A stretch of DNA of 64,000 nucleotides from Agelaius tricolor (taxonomy: Eukaryota > Chordata > Aves > Passeriformes > Icteridae): the NCBI GenBank assembly GCA_023055355.1, contig JALJCS010000036.1, positions 248,001-312,000 of the forward strand. The letters run 5' to 3'. Within the stretch, counting starts at the first letter, position 1, and each line of letters opens with the position of its first letter. This document shows positions 11,457 to 22,110 of the stretch, piece by piece. Made by a program: the position numbers and the translations under genes. The notes under the pieces are model-generated. The model saw nothing but the letters and a program-made list of their open reading frames with translations. It was not told the DNA's origin and did no database searches.

Positions 11457-11706
11457 GAGAAGAAAACCACCCTGAAATGGATAAAAAAGGCAAAATTCAC
11501 AAAAAAGGAAAAAAAAAAAAAGGGAAAACGACCCAAATTTGGTCAAAATACCCCCTCCTTCCCCCGCCCCCCCAGCTGCCCTGTGCAGTGCTTGTGCTGC
11601 CCTGGCCAGAGGGGCCCCCCGTGAGCCCCCCCGGCCCCCGCTTTGCCCCTCAAACGGTCTTTTTGTGTTATTTAGGAAGGAATTTTTAATAGGCACTTTT
11701 TTTATA

Positions 11707-11735
11707 TTAAAAAGAAACCTATATATTGAGCGATG
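11707..11735 (+). terminator. AHDC1: Candidate AHDC1 polyadenylation site
   Basis: An ATTAAA variant hexamer at 11706-11711 is followed within 35-50 bases by a T-rich stretch (CTTTCTTGCTTCTCTTTTTT). No AATAAA was found nearby. Earlier ends, for example after TATAAA near 10852, are equally possible. Confidence 0.35.
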
Positions 11736-12172
11736 CCCACTGCTTTCTTGCTTCTCTTTTTTGGGGCAGCACGGCCCGGCCGTGCCGGGGGTGGGTGTTG
11801 GAGGGATGCTGACCCTCCCTGGATTTCAGGGGTGGAATTGCACCAAGAAAGCTGAATTTTGGTACAAATCAGTGCCAGCCGGGGGTCTGGGGGGCAGTGC
11901 CAGGGGCCCGGTGGCACTCTGTGGGCTCTGCAGGCAGGAGGGGCTTTGCCCACCTGGCACCACCGGGGGAAGGGGCACAGGAGCACAGGAGATGGATTGG
12001 AGAAGCGCCACCGCCAGAAAGGAGCAAAGAGAGGAGGAAAATAAGGACAAAGCAAATGAAATTCAGAAATGCACCAACTTCCAGCCTGGGAAGGTGAAGG
12101 CAGCAGCCTCCGGGAGAGGAGAGGGGGTCGGGGGTGGGGGACGCAGCTACCTGTGGGGGGGAGAGGGGCCAG

Positions 12173-12411
12173 GCTGGGACAGGTGAGCAGTGACACGGTG
12201 GGACAGGTGAGCGGTGCCCAGGTGAGACAGGTGAGCAGTGCCATGCTGGGACAGGTGAGCGGTGCCAGGACAGGTGAGCGGTGCCAGGAGAGGTGAGCAG
12301 TGCCAGGAGAGGTGAGCAGTGCCATGCTGGGACAGGGGAGCAGTGACAGGACAGGGGAGCGATGCCATGCTGGGACAGGGGAGCGGTGCCAGGAGAGGTG
12401 AGCGGTGCCAG
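12173..12411 (+). repeat. Minisatellite with GGACAGGTGAGCRGTGCCA units
   Basis: Degenerate units of about 18-20 bp, some extended to about 30 bp by CATGCTG. The word ACAGGTGAGC or AGAGGTGAGC recurs at nearly every unit; the E-box CAGGTG appears about six times. The array sits 0.5 kb past the likely AHDC1 3' end. Confidence 0.85.
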
Positions 12412-14235
12412 CGGGGTCGGGGCTGCGGAGGAGCCCGGGGGGGCCGGGAGCAGGGGTTGCTATGGAGAGGAACACGCGGCGCATTCTGATGGATGCGGGA
12501 GCGGGGGGGTCGGGCTTGCAGCGCCATCCCAGCCCCCGGGGATGCTGAAGGGCTGGGGGGATGCTGAGGGACCCCCTCTTTGCTGGGGGGTGCCGGGGAG
12601 GGTGGGGTGAGGGTTGTAGCCCCTCCTTCCCACCGTGCTCACACAGAGTGACAGGGCTGGGGGATCGGGACCCATCGGGGGCACCCCCAAGTTGCGCTTC
12701 CACCCTGGTGGGCACCAAATGTCCCCTGACTGTGACACAACGGGGGGAAACCGAGGCACAGGAGCAGGCTGGGGGGTCCAGCCATCCGTGGTGCCGTGCC
12801 TGCCTCCAGCACTCGTCCCAATGTGCTGAACCCCCCCTCTGGCTCCCCCCGACCCTTCCTGGCTGGTCTCTGGGGGGTCCACGACCCCTCATTCCCAGCT
12901 TGCCTCCAATATGATGCTTCCCACGAGCATCAAATTTACTCTTTCCCACCCCATTTTTCCTCTCTCCCATTTCAGGTCACAACAAGCAGCCCTGAATGAT
13001 GAAATTCCCCCCAGTAGGTAAATCCCACCAGGAAGCATCACCTGGCACACCAGAGCCTCGCTGGGTATGACTGGCTGCTTGGACCACAGCTGGATTTCAC
13101 TTATTTTATTATTTTTTGTCTTTTTTTAAAGCCTCAATTATATCTCTCAAGCAGCATGAGCCACTCTGGAGCCTGAAAAACCTCGTGATGGGGCTGATTG
13201 TTGGGGATTGATCAGCACAGCCCAGCATCGCCTGGGTTTGGTGGGGGAAAGGAGGGAAAAGCTCAAAATTTGGGGGGAAATTATTGTTTTGCTATTTTTT
13301 TATTTGTTTAGCATGGATTTTTGGAAGGTTTCTGGGAGCTGCATTTGGGAGCACCCAGGGGGAGTCCGGCATGGCCACGTGGTGTGCAGGGATGTGGGGT
13401 GAGCCAGGTCCTGGTGCCTGGCTGTGCCTGGGGATAGAAATGATGGTTTTAATTAAGCAGCTCTGCTGGGAGGAGGGTTCTGGCCTCTCAGGATGCTGCA
13501 GCCTGGAGACCAGGGATGCTGCAGGACCGTGGGATCAGGGATGCTGCACGTCAGTGATCCAGGGCTGGGCCGGCAGGGAGCCAGAGCGCTGGATCCATGG
13601 GGAAGAAGGACACGGGGACACTCAGAGGGCTGTGTCAGGATCTGGCACCCACCTGGCAAAGGCAGCTCTGCCTCCATTTCCACTGCCACCATCCCCTCGG
13701 AAACACGGCAGGAATTTGCCCCCCTGCCCCTGCCTTGCCTCCCTGCCCATCACCCGGGGCCGGGGCCGGGGGAATTCCTCATTCCCGGGGCTGTGTGCGG
13801 GGCTCGGGACGGTGTTGGGGCTCGGCACGGATTGCACACGTGTTGCACACGCCTGTGCACCATCGCCTGGCACGGGGAGCACCCGGGACGGCGGTGCTGC
13901 TGCCGGGCTCCCCGCGGGCCGTGTCCCCCTCGCCCGGCAGGGCAGCAGCAGGAGCCGCCCTCGCCCCGCAGGGCTGGAGCTGCCGGCAGCTTTGGACACC
14001 CCCTTCTCCTTCAAATTAATGGCTGTGCCGTGAAGAAAATTGAAGCCATTATTCTTCGCTCGCATCCTTTATACCCACCAACTTCAACCACTTGACATGC
14101 TAATCACAGCTAACGAGGGAGGGAGGCGATTTCCCACGTCAGACCCGCAATCCAGCGGAGCCGGCTGGGGAGCGGCTCGGTGTCGGGGGCACCGGCACCC
14201 CCGGAGCGGCACCTGCGCCCGCCCCGGCCCTTTCC

Positions 14236-14312
14236 GCAGCAGGGGCAGCAGGGGCAGCAGGGGCAGCAGGGGCAGCAGGGGCAGCAGGGGCAGCAGGGGA
14301 AGCAGGGGCAGC
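14236..14312 (+). repeat. 9-bp (GGGGCAGCA)n array
   Basis: About eight tandem nonamers with one GGGGAAGCA variant near the end. Antisense frames through it give artefactual Cys/Pro repeats. Confidence 0.95.
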
Positions 14313-15722
14313 CCCTCCTGCAGCCCCCTCGGCGCCGCCACCCGCACTCTCCGCTGCCGGTGCAGCCGGGATGGGGATGGGGATGGGGTGCGGTGGGTGC
14401 CGGCGGTGCCAGCCCGGCCGAGCCCAGCCGGGGCACCGCACCACCCCTGCCTTTCCCAGAGCAGCGGCCAGGCCCGTGGAAGGCGCTTCCGAGCGCCGCG
14501 TGTCCGTCCCCGCCGCCCTCCTGCCGCCCTGCCGGGTCCAGGCGCGCTCCTGCAGCCGCCTGCCCATCCAGGGCTGGATCCAGCCCAGCCGCCAGCCGGG
14601 CAGAAAGCTCTGGAGTCCATTAACATTCCCCGGAGCGATCTAATCCCCCTCTCTGCCCTGGCTCTGGCTTTCACTTGGGTTTTAATCAAGCCCAGCCTGG
14701 CGCCTCTGCAATAAGGGGGGCGGATGGCACCCAGCTCCCGGTGGCACATGGGTGCTGCTGGCCCCGGGAGGGTGCCAGGGACGAGGGGGCAGCAGGGGCA
14801 GCGTGCTCGCAGGGGTATCCACTCTCTGGTAATTTTAAAAGGCATTTTGGACCCAGAGGAGCTGAGCTCAGCAGAGCCAGGGCCAGCAAAGCCAGGGAAT
14901 AAAAGCACAGGCGGCTGCAGGGTTGTTATTAATATTTGCTGGATGGTGGTGGAGGGAGGGCTCGGCACCAGGGGGGAAATAGCAGGCTGGGGTCCCTGGG
15001 AAGGGAGGGGGATCTGGCAGCTGGATGTTCCTTCCCAGCACCCCAGTGATGGGTGGAGGGTGCAGGATCCATGCCAGCACTCCTGGGGACTCAGCTGGGG
15101 CTGAGGTGATGCTCCCCACACCAACATCCCTAAAACAAAGCATTGGGGGCTCAGCTGGGGTGTCGTGGGGGCTGCAGGACGCCCAGGGTGTCCCCCTGGG
15201 GACAAGGAGGGTGCAGGGGGGACACCCCTGGCATTGTCCCTGGGCAGCAGAAGGCGCAGGGGCACCTGGGGTGCTAAGCTGAGCTTCCTGGGCTTTGCCA
15301 CTTCCCTGCTGCAGAGGAGGTAAGAGCTGGGAGGGCAGAGCCTCCATGGGGGTCCTGAATGGGCCCCCTTTGGCTGAGTCTGGGGGCTCTGCAGGGCTGT
15401 GATGGCTTCACAGGGAGGGAAGGAACCAGGAGCGGTGCTGGATCCTCCCAGGATGGCAGTGGGGCTGGATGGGGGGGTCTGGGGATGTGGGGAGAGGGAG
15501 CCACAGGGCAGCACATGGAGTTTTGGGGGCCAACGTGAGAGCCACGGCGTTTGTTTTTCTGGGGGCCCCGGGTGTGAGTTATCAGCAGCGGCAGAAGCGC
15601 GGTGCTTCCCGGCCGGGAGTTCACGCCGGCTCCTCGGGGAGGGATTAAGGGGATTATATTATTATTTGTTATCACTGAGGGGGGGAGGAAGAAGAAGAAA
15701 CCTCCATGGCTGGGAACTCTGC

Positions 15723-15742
15723 CTAATCTGTGCACAGATTAG
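15723..15742. promoter_or_regulatory. Perfect 20-bp palindrome with paired TAATC half-sites
   Basis: The 20 bases are CTAATCTG, then TGCA, then CAGATTAG, exactly self-complementary. The TAATC/GATTA half-sites resemble homeodomain (K50 paired-type) sites in inverted arrangement. It lies in an AT-richer block of the AHDC1-WASF2 spacer. Confidence 0.5.
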
Positions 15743-17243
15743 CTGCCTGCCTCCGACCGGCCAGGACGGGCTCCCCTGCGCCCGTCCCACTGACACTGGG
15801 AGCCCAGCGGGTGACGCGGGCCCATGGGGAGGGACACTCTGCCCCGAGGGTGGTGAGAGCCACCCCAAGGCTCTCAGTGAGCTGAACTCATGGCCACAGC
15901 CAAGGTTTTCCATCTCCTCTGGCCCTGGTGAGGGGGCCTTGGGTTAGGGTTGGTTTGGGGGGGGATCTCGGCAGGCTCAGAGAGAGCTGGAGCTCAGCTG
16001 GGCAGCACAGGCAGGGGATTTGTGCCTCCCTCAGCAGGGGGACGAGGGCGAGAGCCCCCAGTGACATCCCAGCATCCCCAGAGGACGGGGACAAGCCCAG
16101 CCCTGGTGGGTCCTGCGCTGCTCCCTGCACATCCTGAGCCTCCCCTGCCCAGGGGTCTCTGGCAGCCTGGGGCTGGAGATGCCCCTGGACACCCGGCACA
16201 GAGGGGTCCCTTGTCCTGCTCCATGGGTGCAGAGTGCCACACCACAAGGCAGGGGAGCTGTGGGACCACCCTGGGCGCTCTGGGAGCTGGTGCAGTCATC
16301 TCAGGAGATCCAGCTATTTATTGCCCCCTCTTTAAACCCCCATCTCTAGCTGCAGGGCCAGGAGTCCCCCCAGAACAGCCTCACACATGCACATCTTGAA
16401 TTTTCCTTCCCCAAACCCCCAGTTCCCAGCAAGCAGGGGCCGAGCTAGGCTCTCACATGGGGTGCAGGCGCTGGGACAGCCCCTCTCCGATTTTCCCTTG
16501 CCTGGAGCCTGCAGCCACCAGCCCACTGCAGAGAGCCCATCATTAGAGCCCCTTCCACACACCCCATCCGCTGATGGACCCACGATTTCCTTTAGTCTTT
16601 TATTTACACTTTATTGCTCTTGTTTTTGCACTGGCAAAGCGCTGCTGGAGAGCACAGAAATCCTTCAGATCTCGGCTGGCAGCAGAGCTCTGCCTAATCA
16701 TAGTCATTATCTGGAAGCAGGTAATGGGCATCTTTCCCATGTTAATTTGAAAACAGAATCAGCGAGAGCAGGACACCGGGGACGGAGCATGTTCCCAGCA
16801 CCAGCCACTCCCTCTGGAGGGTTTTGGGGTGGCTCCGTGGGTGTTGGGCTGTGGGTTCGGGATGGGGGAACACAGAAACCCAGGCAGAACCACATGCCAA
16901 GCCTCGTGGCTCAATAAATCAGGCAGGAAAGGGGCTGCTGGCCGGAATCCCGCATGAATGGAGCCCGTCCTTGCTGCCACAGCAATAAAATCCCCCGGCC
17001 TTGTTTTTTTGGCGGCGAGGAGGATGATGGTGGCTCTCCCTCCTCCCCGCGCCACCGTCAGAACTTGCCCCCGTGGCTGGGTCCTTCGCTAACAAGGACT
17101 CGTCCCTTTTATCCCCAGCGGCAGGAGGGGATGGGGATGGAGGTGAGAGGCGAGGATTTCTCCCGGGGCCGGGAGGGGAAGGCTGGGTGGCGTTGGAGTT
17201 TCTTTTGCTGAGATACCATTAACGAGTGAGCAAAGGTTGCGGA

Positions 17244-17257
17244 GTCTCCATGGAGAC
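17244..17257. promoter_or_regulatory. RFX-type X-box palindrome
   Basis: GTCTCCATGGAGAC is a perfect 14-bp palindrome and fits the symmetrical RFX X-box (GTYNCCATGGNRAC). It lies in a block that is less GC-rich than its surroundings, 3.2 kb upstream of the WASF2 promoter. Binding is inferred from the motif alone. Confidence 0.5.
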
Positions 17258-17374
17258 AAGACAGCAAGAGAAGGGAGCGGGTGTGCGCTGGGTGAGAGCT
17301 GATTAGTAAATGTCAGCGGCACAGCCACTGCCCGCGCCACGCTGGCGCGGGGACGCGCCGGGCACCCCGCACCG

Positions 17375-17760
17375 GGCACCTCCGAGCGTCCCGGGCACAC
17401 CGGGCATCTCCTGGGCATCCCGAGTATCCTGGGCACCTCCCAAGTGTCCCGGGCACACCGGGCACCTCCTCTGCATCCCGTCTACCCCGGGCACCTCCTG
17501 AGCGTCCTGGGCATCCCGGGCATCTCCTGAGCATCCCGGACAGCCCAGGGCATCCCACGCATCCCATCCTGTGTGCCCCCCGGGTGTCCCACCCACCCCT
17601 TCCGTGCTGTGCCTCCCAGGTGCCCTGTGCAGCACAGGTACCTGTGTGTGCACCCCGGGCACCCCGGGCAGCCCAGGCACCCCGTGGGCATCATTTCATC
17701 CTGGCTCTTCCCTGCACCCCAGGCACCCTGAGCAGCCCAGGCACCCTGTGCATCCCGTGA
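17375..17760 (+). repeat. Degenerate ~10-bp minisatellite (GGGCAYCCC-like)
   Basis: Runs of GGGCACACC, GGGCATCTCC, GGGCATCCC and GGGCACCTCC at about 10-bp steps, most regular at 17390-17560 and looser to 17760. A related but weaker array occurs at 18590-18735. Confidence 0.8.
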
Positions 17761-18319
17761 GCCCCGTTCCACCCCCGGTGTGCCACGTGTCCTTGTGCAC
17801 CCCAGGTCTGTGGGAATCAGGGATGCAGGAGAAGAACTGGGAGCACGTTTCCAAAGCCTCCTCACAGCTCTGCTGCTCACAGCCCTGGCTCCTTTCCCAC
17901 AGGGAGCAGGGATGCAGCTGTGCCTGCTGGGATAGGGGCAGTTGGCCAGGGAAGAGACATCCAAGGCTTCAACAAGCTGCCATCTCCTCCCTCCCGTGGA
18001 GAATGTCCCCTCTCCCAGTCCCTGAGCACGCAGAGAGAGGATGAGGCTGGACCTCCTGGATCCCACCTGGCTCTCAGCAGAGTCCAAGCCCACGCTGAGG
18101 GAATCAGGGCTGGGATGAGGCACTGGTTTGTGCCAGGGTCTGACAGGGGCTATCGAGGGCTTGGACATGGCTGGAGCCCCCCTGGGAGGGAGGTGGGCGG
18201 CAGGAGCAGCCTGGCTGCCCTTCCCCATGCCCTGGAGCATCATTTACCTCCAGCAGAACACAGGAAAGCACCTGGCAGGCAAGAGAACCAGGGAAAAAAG
18301 TGTCGGGGGGCACGGCAGT

Positions 18320-18334
18320 GGGGGGGGGGGGGGG
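18320..18334 (+). repeat. G15 homopolymer
   Basis: Fifteen consecutive G bases, flanked by CACGGCAGT and CTGGATCC. The run length is prone to sequencing error. Confidence 0.9.
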
Positions 18335-18589
18335 CTGGATCCTGCAGTTTAGCAGCTTTTATTCAGCAGCTATAAACAGAGCAGGAGAGATAAAGGTTGC
18401 AGTGCAGATACAGATTAGGTAGGTCCCTTGAGGCTGTGACACCTTGAGATAGAGGCAGATCTTCAAGGGAACGGCTCGCTGGCAGCTTGGAAAACATGGA
18501 GCTGAGCGGCCTCCAGCAGCACCTCAGCCCCTGGCCCACACCTGCAGGGGAGAGCTGGGGCTGCTAGGGCAGGGTGGGGGTACTGGGGC

Positions 18590-18735
18590 AGTATCCCAGG
18601 TACCCCAGTGCATCCCTTGTGCCCCACTGCATCCCAGGCACCCTGGACATGCCGGGTGTCCTGTGCATCCCATGTGCCCTGTGCATCCCAGGTACCCCAG
18701 GTGCACCCTGTGCACCCCATGTGTCCCATCCCATC
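18590..18735 (+). repeat. Degenerate minisatellite related to that at 17.4 kb
   Basis: Units such as CCAGGTACCCCAGTGCATCC, CCCAGGCACCC and GTGCATCCCA repeat irregularly over about 145 bp, with the same CAYCCC/GGCACCC vocabulary as the 17375-17760 array. Confidence 0.65.
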
Positions 18736-19239
18736 CTGCCAGGACACACACGGGGCAGCAGGGAGCACCAGGAAGCGCTGACCATCCTGCAGAGGTGGGG
18801 ACTCATGGAGCAAAGCGATGCAAAAACAGGCAAGAAATGGCTGTTTGGGTATGTCTGTGTGTCCATCTCTCCCAGCAGGACCCCAGGGCAGGCACAGGCT
18901 GTGCCACAGGAGACACGGACAGGAGGGACAGGCACGCTCACAGCAGTGACCCTGGCTGCTGGCTCTGCCCTGGGTTTGTTTGCTGCCTGGCAGGAGCGCC
19001 GGTGATTTACTCCCTGTGGTTTGGTTTGAAGCAGGAGCACAGAGCAGGGAGGAGATGGATGTCTGTGCCAGTGCCCTTCATCCCGCTCCCTCTTCCCCAT
19101 CGAGCCCACAGGCTTGGTTTGATCAGGCAGGGAGGCAGGATTTAATGTCCAGGTGCACCAGCAGAAGCATGGAATGCCATGTGGGGGAATTTCTCATCAG
19201 ATCTCTGCTCCTGCAGTTTCTGGAGGGCATCAGTGTCAC

Positions 19240-19375
19240 CCCAGCTCTGCCGAGGACCAGGATGGGCTGCAGGATGCTGGCCCCGTCCCTGAAAGTGTTC
19301 AATGCCACACTGGACAGGGCTCAAAGCAAAGCATGAGTTTTAAGACCCCTTCCACTCCAAGCCATGCCAGGACTC
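19240..19375 (+). mobile_element. Degenerate CR1 3'-end fragment
   Basis: Contains 'gtgttcaatgccacactggacagggc' type wording and ends with TTTTAAGACCCCTTCCACTC, an eroded form of the CR1 tail. Older than the other copies in the window. Confidence 0.6.
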
Positions 19376-20289
19376 TTCTGCATCTCTGCTGCACTGGAGA
19401 CCGGGCAGGAGCAGGGCTGTGACCCCCACATGCTGCCCTGTCCCTGTGGACACCCACCAGGGCCCGTCCCCTGTCCCCAGCAGCGCTATTCACTACTCCA
19501 GCCTCTTTTAATCCCTGACTTTAATTCCCAGCCTCATCAAGTCACCCAGGGAGCCAAAATCAGCATCACCCGGAGGGCTCCAGCAGCCATGGCCCCTGCC
19601 TGGCCAGCCAGGAGGGCGGGGGTCTGTCCCCATGGCCCCAGCTCGGGACCCCTCTGAGGGGAACCTGCTTTGGGGGCTGCAGGGGGCTGGGAACACCCTC
19701 CTGAGCACGGGCTGGAGGTGGGTCGGGGGCCCGGCAGTCGTGGCAGCTGCAGGCTCCGGTCCCAGTGCCAGCCCGACACTGTCCCTGTCACCTGCACCCC
19801 CTGTCCCCTGCCAATCCCTGCCTCTCCCCGGGACCCCGTCCCTCCAGGCCTTCTCCTGCAGGCCTGTCCCCTGACCCTGCCTGCCTTGTCCCACAACTCC
19901 CACCCCGACCCCAAAGCCCAAACCCCAGACCCCAGACCCCGACCCCCGCTCCCAGGGCCGGCGCCGCCGCCCCGCCCTGGTGTGACACCCCCGCTCCCCC
20001 AGGTGGAACTTTCCTCGCAGGGCGGGAGACCATAGAGGCGAAAGGCTACACCAAGGCGGAGCTCTCCGGAGGAGGTACGGAAATGACACAGAGCTCTTTT
20101 CTCCAATGCCACTTGGAAGAATATCAAGTTCTGGCTTTCATAAACGAACAAAAGTATTTTTAATATGTCGCAATTGTGACTGGTAGCGCGGTTCTCTCCT
20201 CTGTCCCTGGAATCTGTCCCCAGACCGCCCAGGGTTCCCCCCGTCTATGTCCCCTCATGGTACACTTCTCTTTATTTACTCTCTTTGCG

Positions 20290-20552
20290 CGGCCGGCTTG
20301 GGTGCGGTTCTTCCGCTGCGCCAGCTCCGTACGAAAGTGGCGTAGGACGGCTTTGATGGATAGCGAGCCGCAGCCAATGGCGCGGCAGCATCTGCGGGCG
20401 TGCAGCCAATGGCGCGGCGGCGCGGCGGCCGGGGGAGGCGGGGCGAGGGCCCGGCGGGGCAGGGAGGGGGAGCCGTGGAATGGCGGACGGGCGGGCCGGC
20501 CCGCCCTGGTGGTAGTGAGACCGGGGGCGCGGAGGGGACAGCCGCGGACAGG
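20290..20552 (+). promoter_or_regulatory. WASF2: WASF2 CpG-island promoter and non-coding exon 1
   Basis: CpG-dense segment with two identical CAGCCAATGGCGCGGC elements (CCAAT at 20374 and 20406, 32 bp apart), GGCGGGGC GC boxes near 20438, a GGAATGGCGGA YY1-like site near 20477 and an 18-bp G/C palindrome at 20489-20506. No TATA box. A donor GTGAGT follows position 20552, which would end the first, non-coding exon; its start is unknown, probably 20420-20480. A 12-codon upstream frame (ATG at 20480, TAG ending at 20515) lies in this exon if transcription starts before it. Assignment to WASF2 rests on orientation, distance and the donor. Confidence 0.7.
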
Positions 20553-22010
20553 GTGAGTGCGAGAGGGGCGAGCGGGTCTCCCCAGCCCCCCCGGGCCGTC
20601 TCTTCCCGGGAGAGAGAGGCAGAGGCGCTGGAGTGGGCCGCAAGGCCCTTGCCAAATAGTGGATGCTGATGTTAAAGCGGGCGGTGTTTCCTGCCACATA
20701 GTGAGCCGCTGCTGCCCGGTCCCGGGCGGGGGTTTGGGGGGCTCCGTCCCGGTCCAGGGCTCCATCCCCGGCCTGACACTGCCCCCGCCCCTCCCGGGGC
20801 CGCGGTTCGGTGCGGGTGTGTACCCGGGCCGCCTGGCCTGGGGGATCGGGCGTAGGGGCGGGCTGCGCGGGGTGCTCCGAGCCCCGCGCTGGGTGACCGA
20901 GATGTCCCTGCGGGGCTGTCCCGAGGCCCGGCCGGTCCCTGCTGCCCTGGGCTTGTCCCGCAGGTCTGGCCTAGCGGGGCACGCTGGGGGACCCAGGAAC
21001 CAAGGGGGTGCTGCGGGGTCCCTTCCAGGGGGAGCAGCGCGGGGAGCAGAGGGGTCCCTCCCTTTGCAGACACTTGCTGCCTGAGTGGGACATTGGGACT
21101 TGTGAAAACCTCTCTGTGCCGTGCCCAGAGTCTGTCTGGGTGGGAGCTGGGTGTCCTCATTGGGGGAATCCTCTCTGTCCTGCCTGCGTTCCAGCCTCAC
21201 TCCGGGGTGCGCCCCTCGATCTGTTTGGGGACACTTTTAGGTACGTGTGTCACCCCTTGTCTGTGACCCATCCACAGCACATGAAATCTACAACTGCTTG
21301 ATGTCACCCCCCGTGGGTGCTGTAGCGTGCTTAGGGAAATGGGTTGGGATTTTGGGGGTTTTTTCCCCCTCAAAAAAGGCTTGGGGTATGGTTGGATAGT
21401 GCAGTGACCTCCTGGTGGCCTCAGACTGTATTTCTTCTAAAGAAGAAATAAGTTACTTGGAATGTCCTTGTGGTTGTACCTCACCAGTGTTCAGGTTACT
21501 GTTGGGGTTACTTTGGGATACAGGTAGTCTGGAGAAAGGTGAGGGTTGCAGCTTCTCCCTGTTAGCTGTCACTTGACCTCAAGGACCTTCCTTTGGTAAG
21601 ATTTTTTATTTCCCTGTCAGAGTTTCACATTTGGCCTTGCTGTTTGGCTTTCTTTAGAGGCAACAACAGAATTGGGCACCTCTCCATAGGTCAGAGCACT
21701 GATGGGGCTGAGGGATGTGCTAATGCTGGGAGTTCAGTGCTAGGAAGCACGGAAAGTCTTAAATCTTTCAGCACTGCAGATGTTGGTGGACATGAAATTC
21801 TATTAATAATGATTAAAAAAAAACTTCTGTTAAATACATCAGCTGCAGGCAGAGTCATAATTGATGCAGCCCTCTGTAACCCTCACACTTTTGTGTCCTT
21901 CCTGAAGACTCGTGAGAAGGAGAAGTTGAAATTAAAAGATGTTGTAAGCCAGCTGAGGGCTACGGATGTGCTTCCCTGAGAGAAAACTGATGCAGCAATG
22001 TTGCTTTTAT

Positions 22011-22110
22011 AGAATCATGGAATGGTTTGGGATGGAAGGTACCTTAAAGACTGATTCCACCCGTGCCCGGGCAGGGGCACTTCCACAGGCCTGGGAAGTC
22101 CCTCTTTATG
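22011..22110 (-). mobile_element. CR1 3'-end fragment, minus orientation
   Basis: Begins ATAGAATCATGGAATGGTTT then GGGATGGAAGGTACCTTAAA, the reverse complement of the CR1 tail. Only about 100 bp are recognisable. Confidence 0.85.

Larger units (their letters stand above)
8431..11735 (+). other. AHDC1: AHDC1 3' UTR, probably containing introns
   Basis: After the stop, a donor (GTAGGT at 8474) and a strong acceptor (TGTGTTTCTCTTTCAG ending at 8582) define a short 3'-UTR intron, in line with the non-coding last exon known for human AHDC1. A-rich sequence follows at 8667-8770. A second possible intron runs from the GTGAGT donor at 9184 to the CCTCTGCCCCCAG acceptor at 10225 and would remove the minisatellite. 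AT-rich UTR-like sequence covers 10500-11100, including TATTTATTGTATATAATG near 10830. The 3' end is uncertain: ATTAAA at 11706 followed by a T-rich stretch is my best guess. Confidence 0.6.
11736..20280. other. Intergenic spacer between AHDC1 and WASF2
   Basis: No coding exon with recognisable protein sequence was found on either strand; the many open frames are short, overlapping and GC-driven. The spacer contains several tandem arrays, listed separately. It also has AT-richer blocks that stand out from the GC-rich background: about 13085-13220, 13990-14110, 14590-14710, 15590-15745, 16570-16770, 17190-17320 and 18345-18480. These look like candidate conserved regulatory elements, on composition only. 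Confidence 0.5.

Noticed and set aside
14084..15514. 476-codon minus-strand frame in the AHDC1-WASF2 spacer
   Set aside because: Low-complexity, driven by GC content and the 9-bp array; overlaps similar frames on the other strand and has no recognisable domain.
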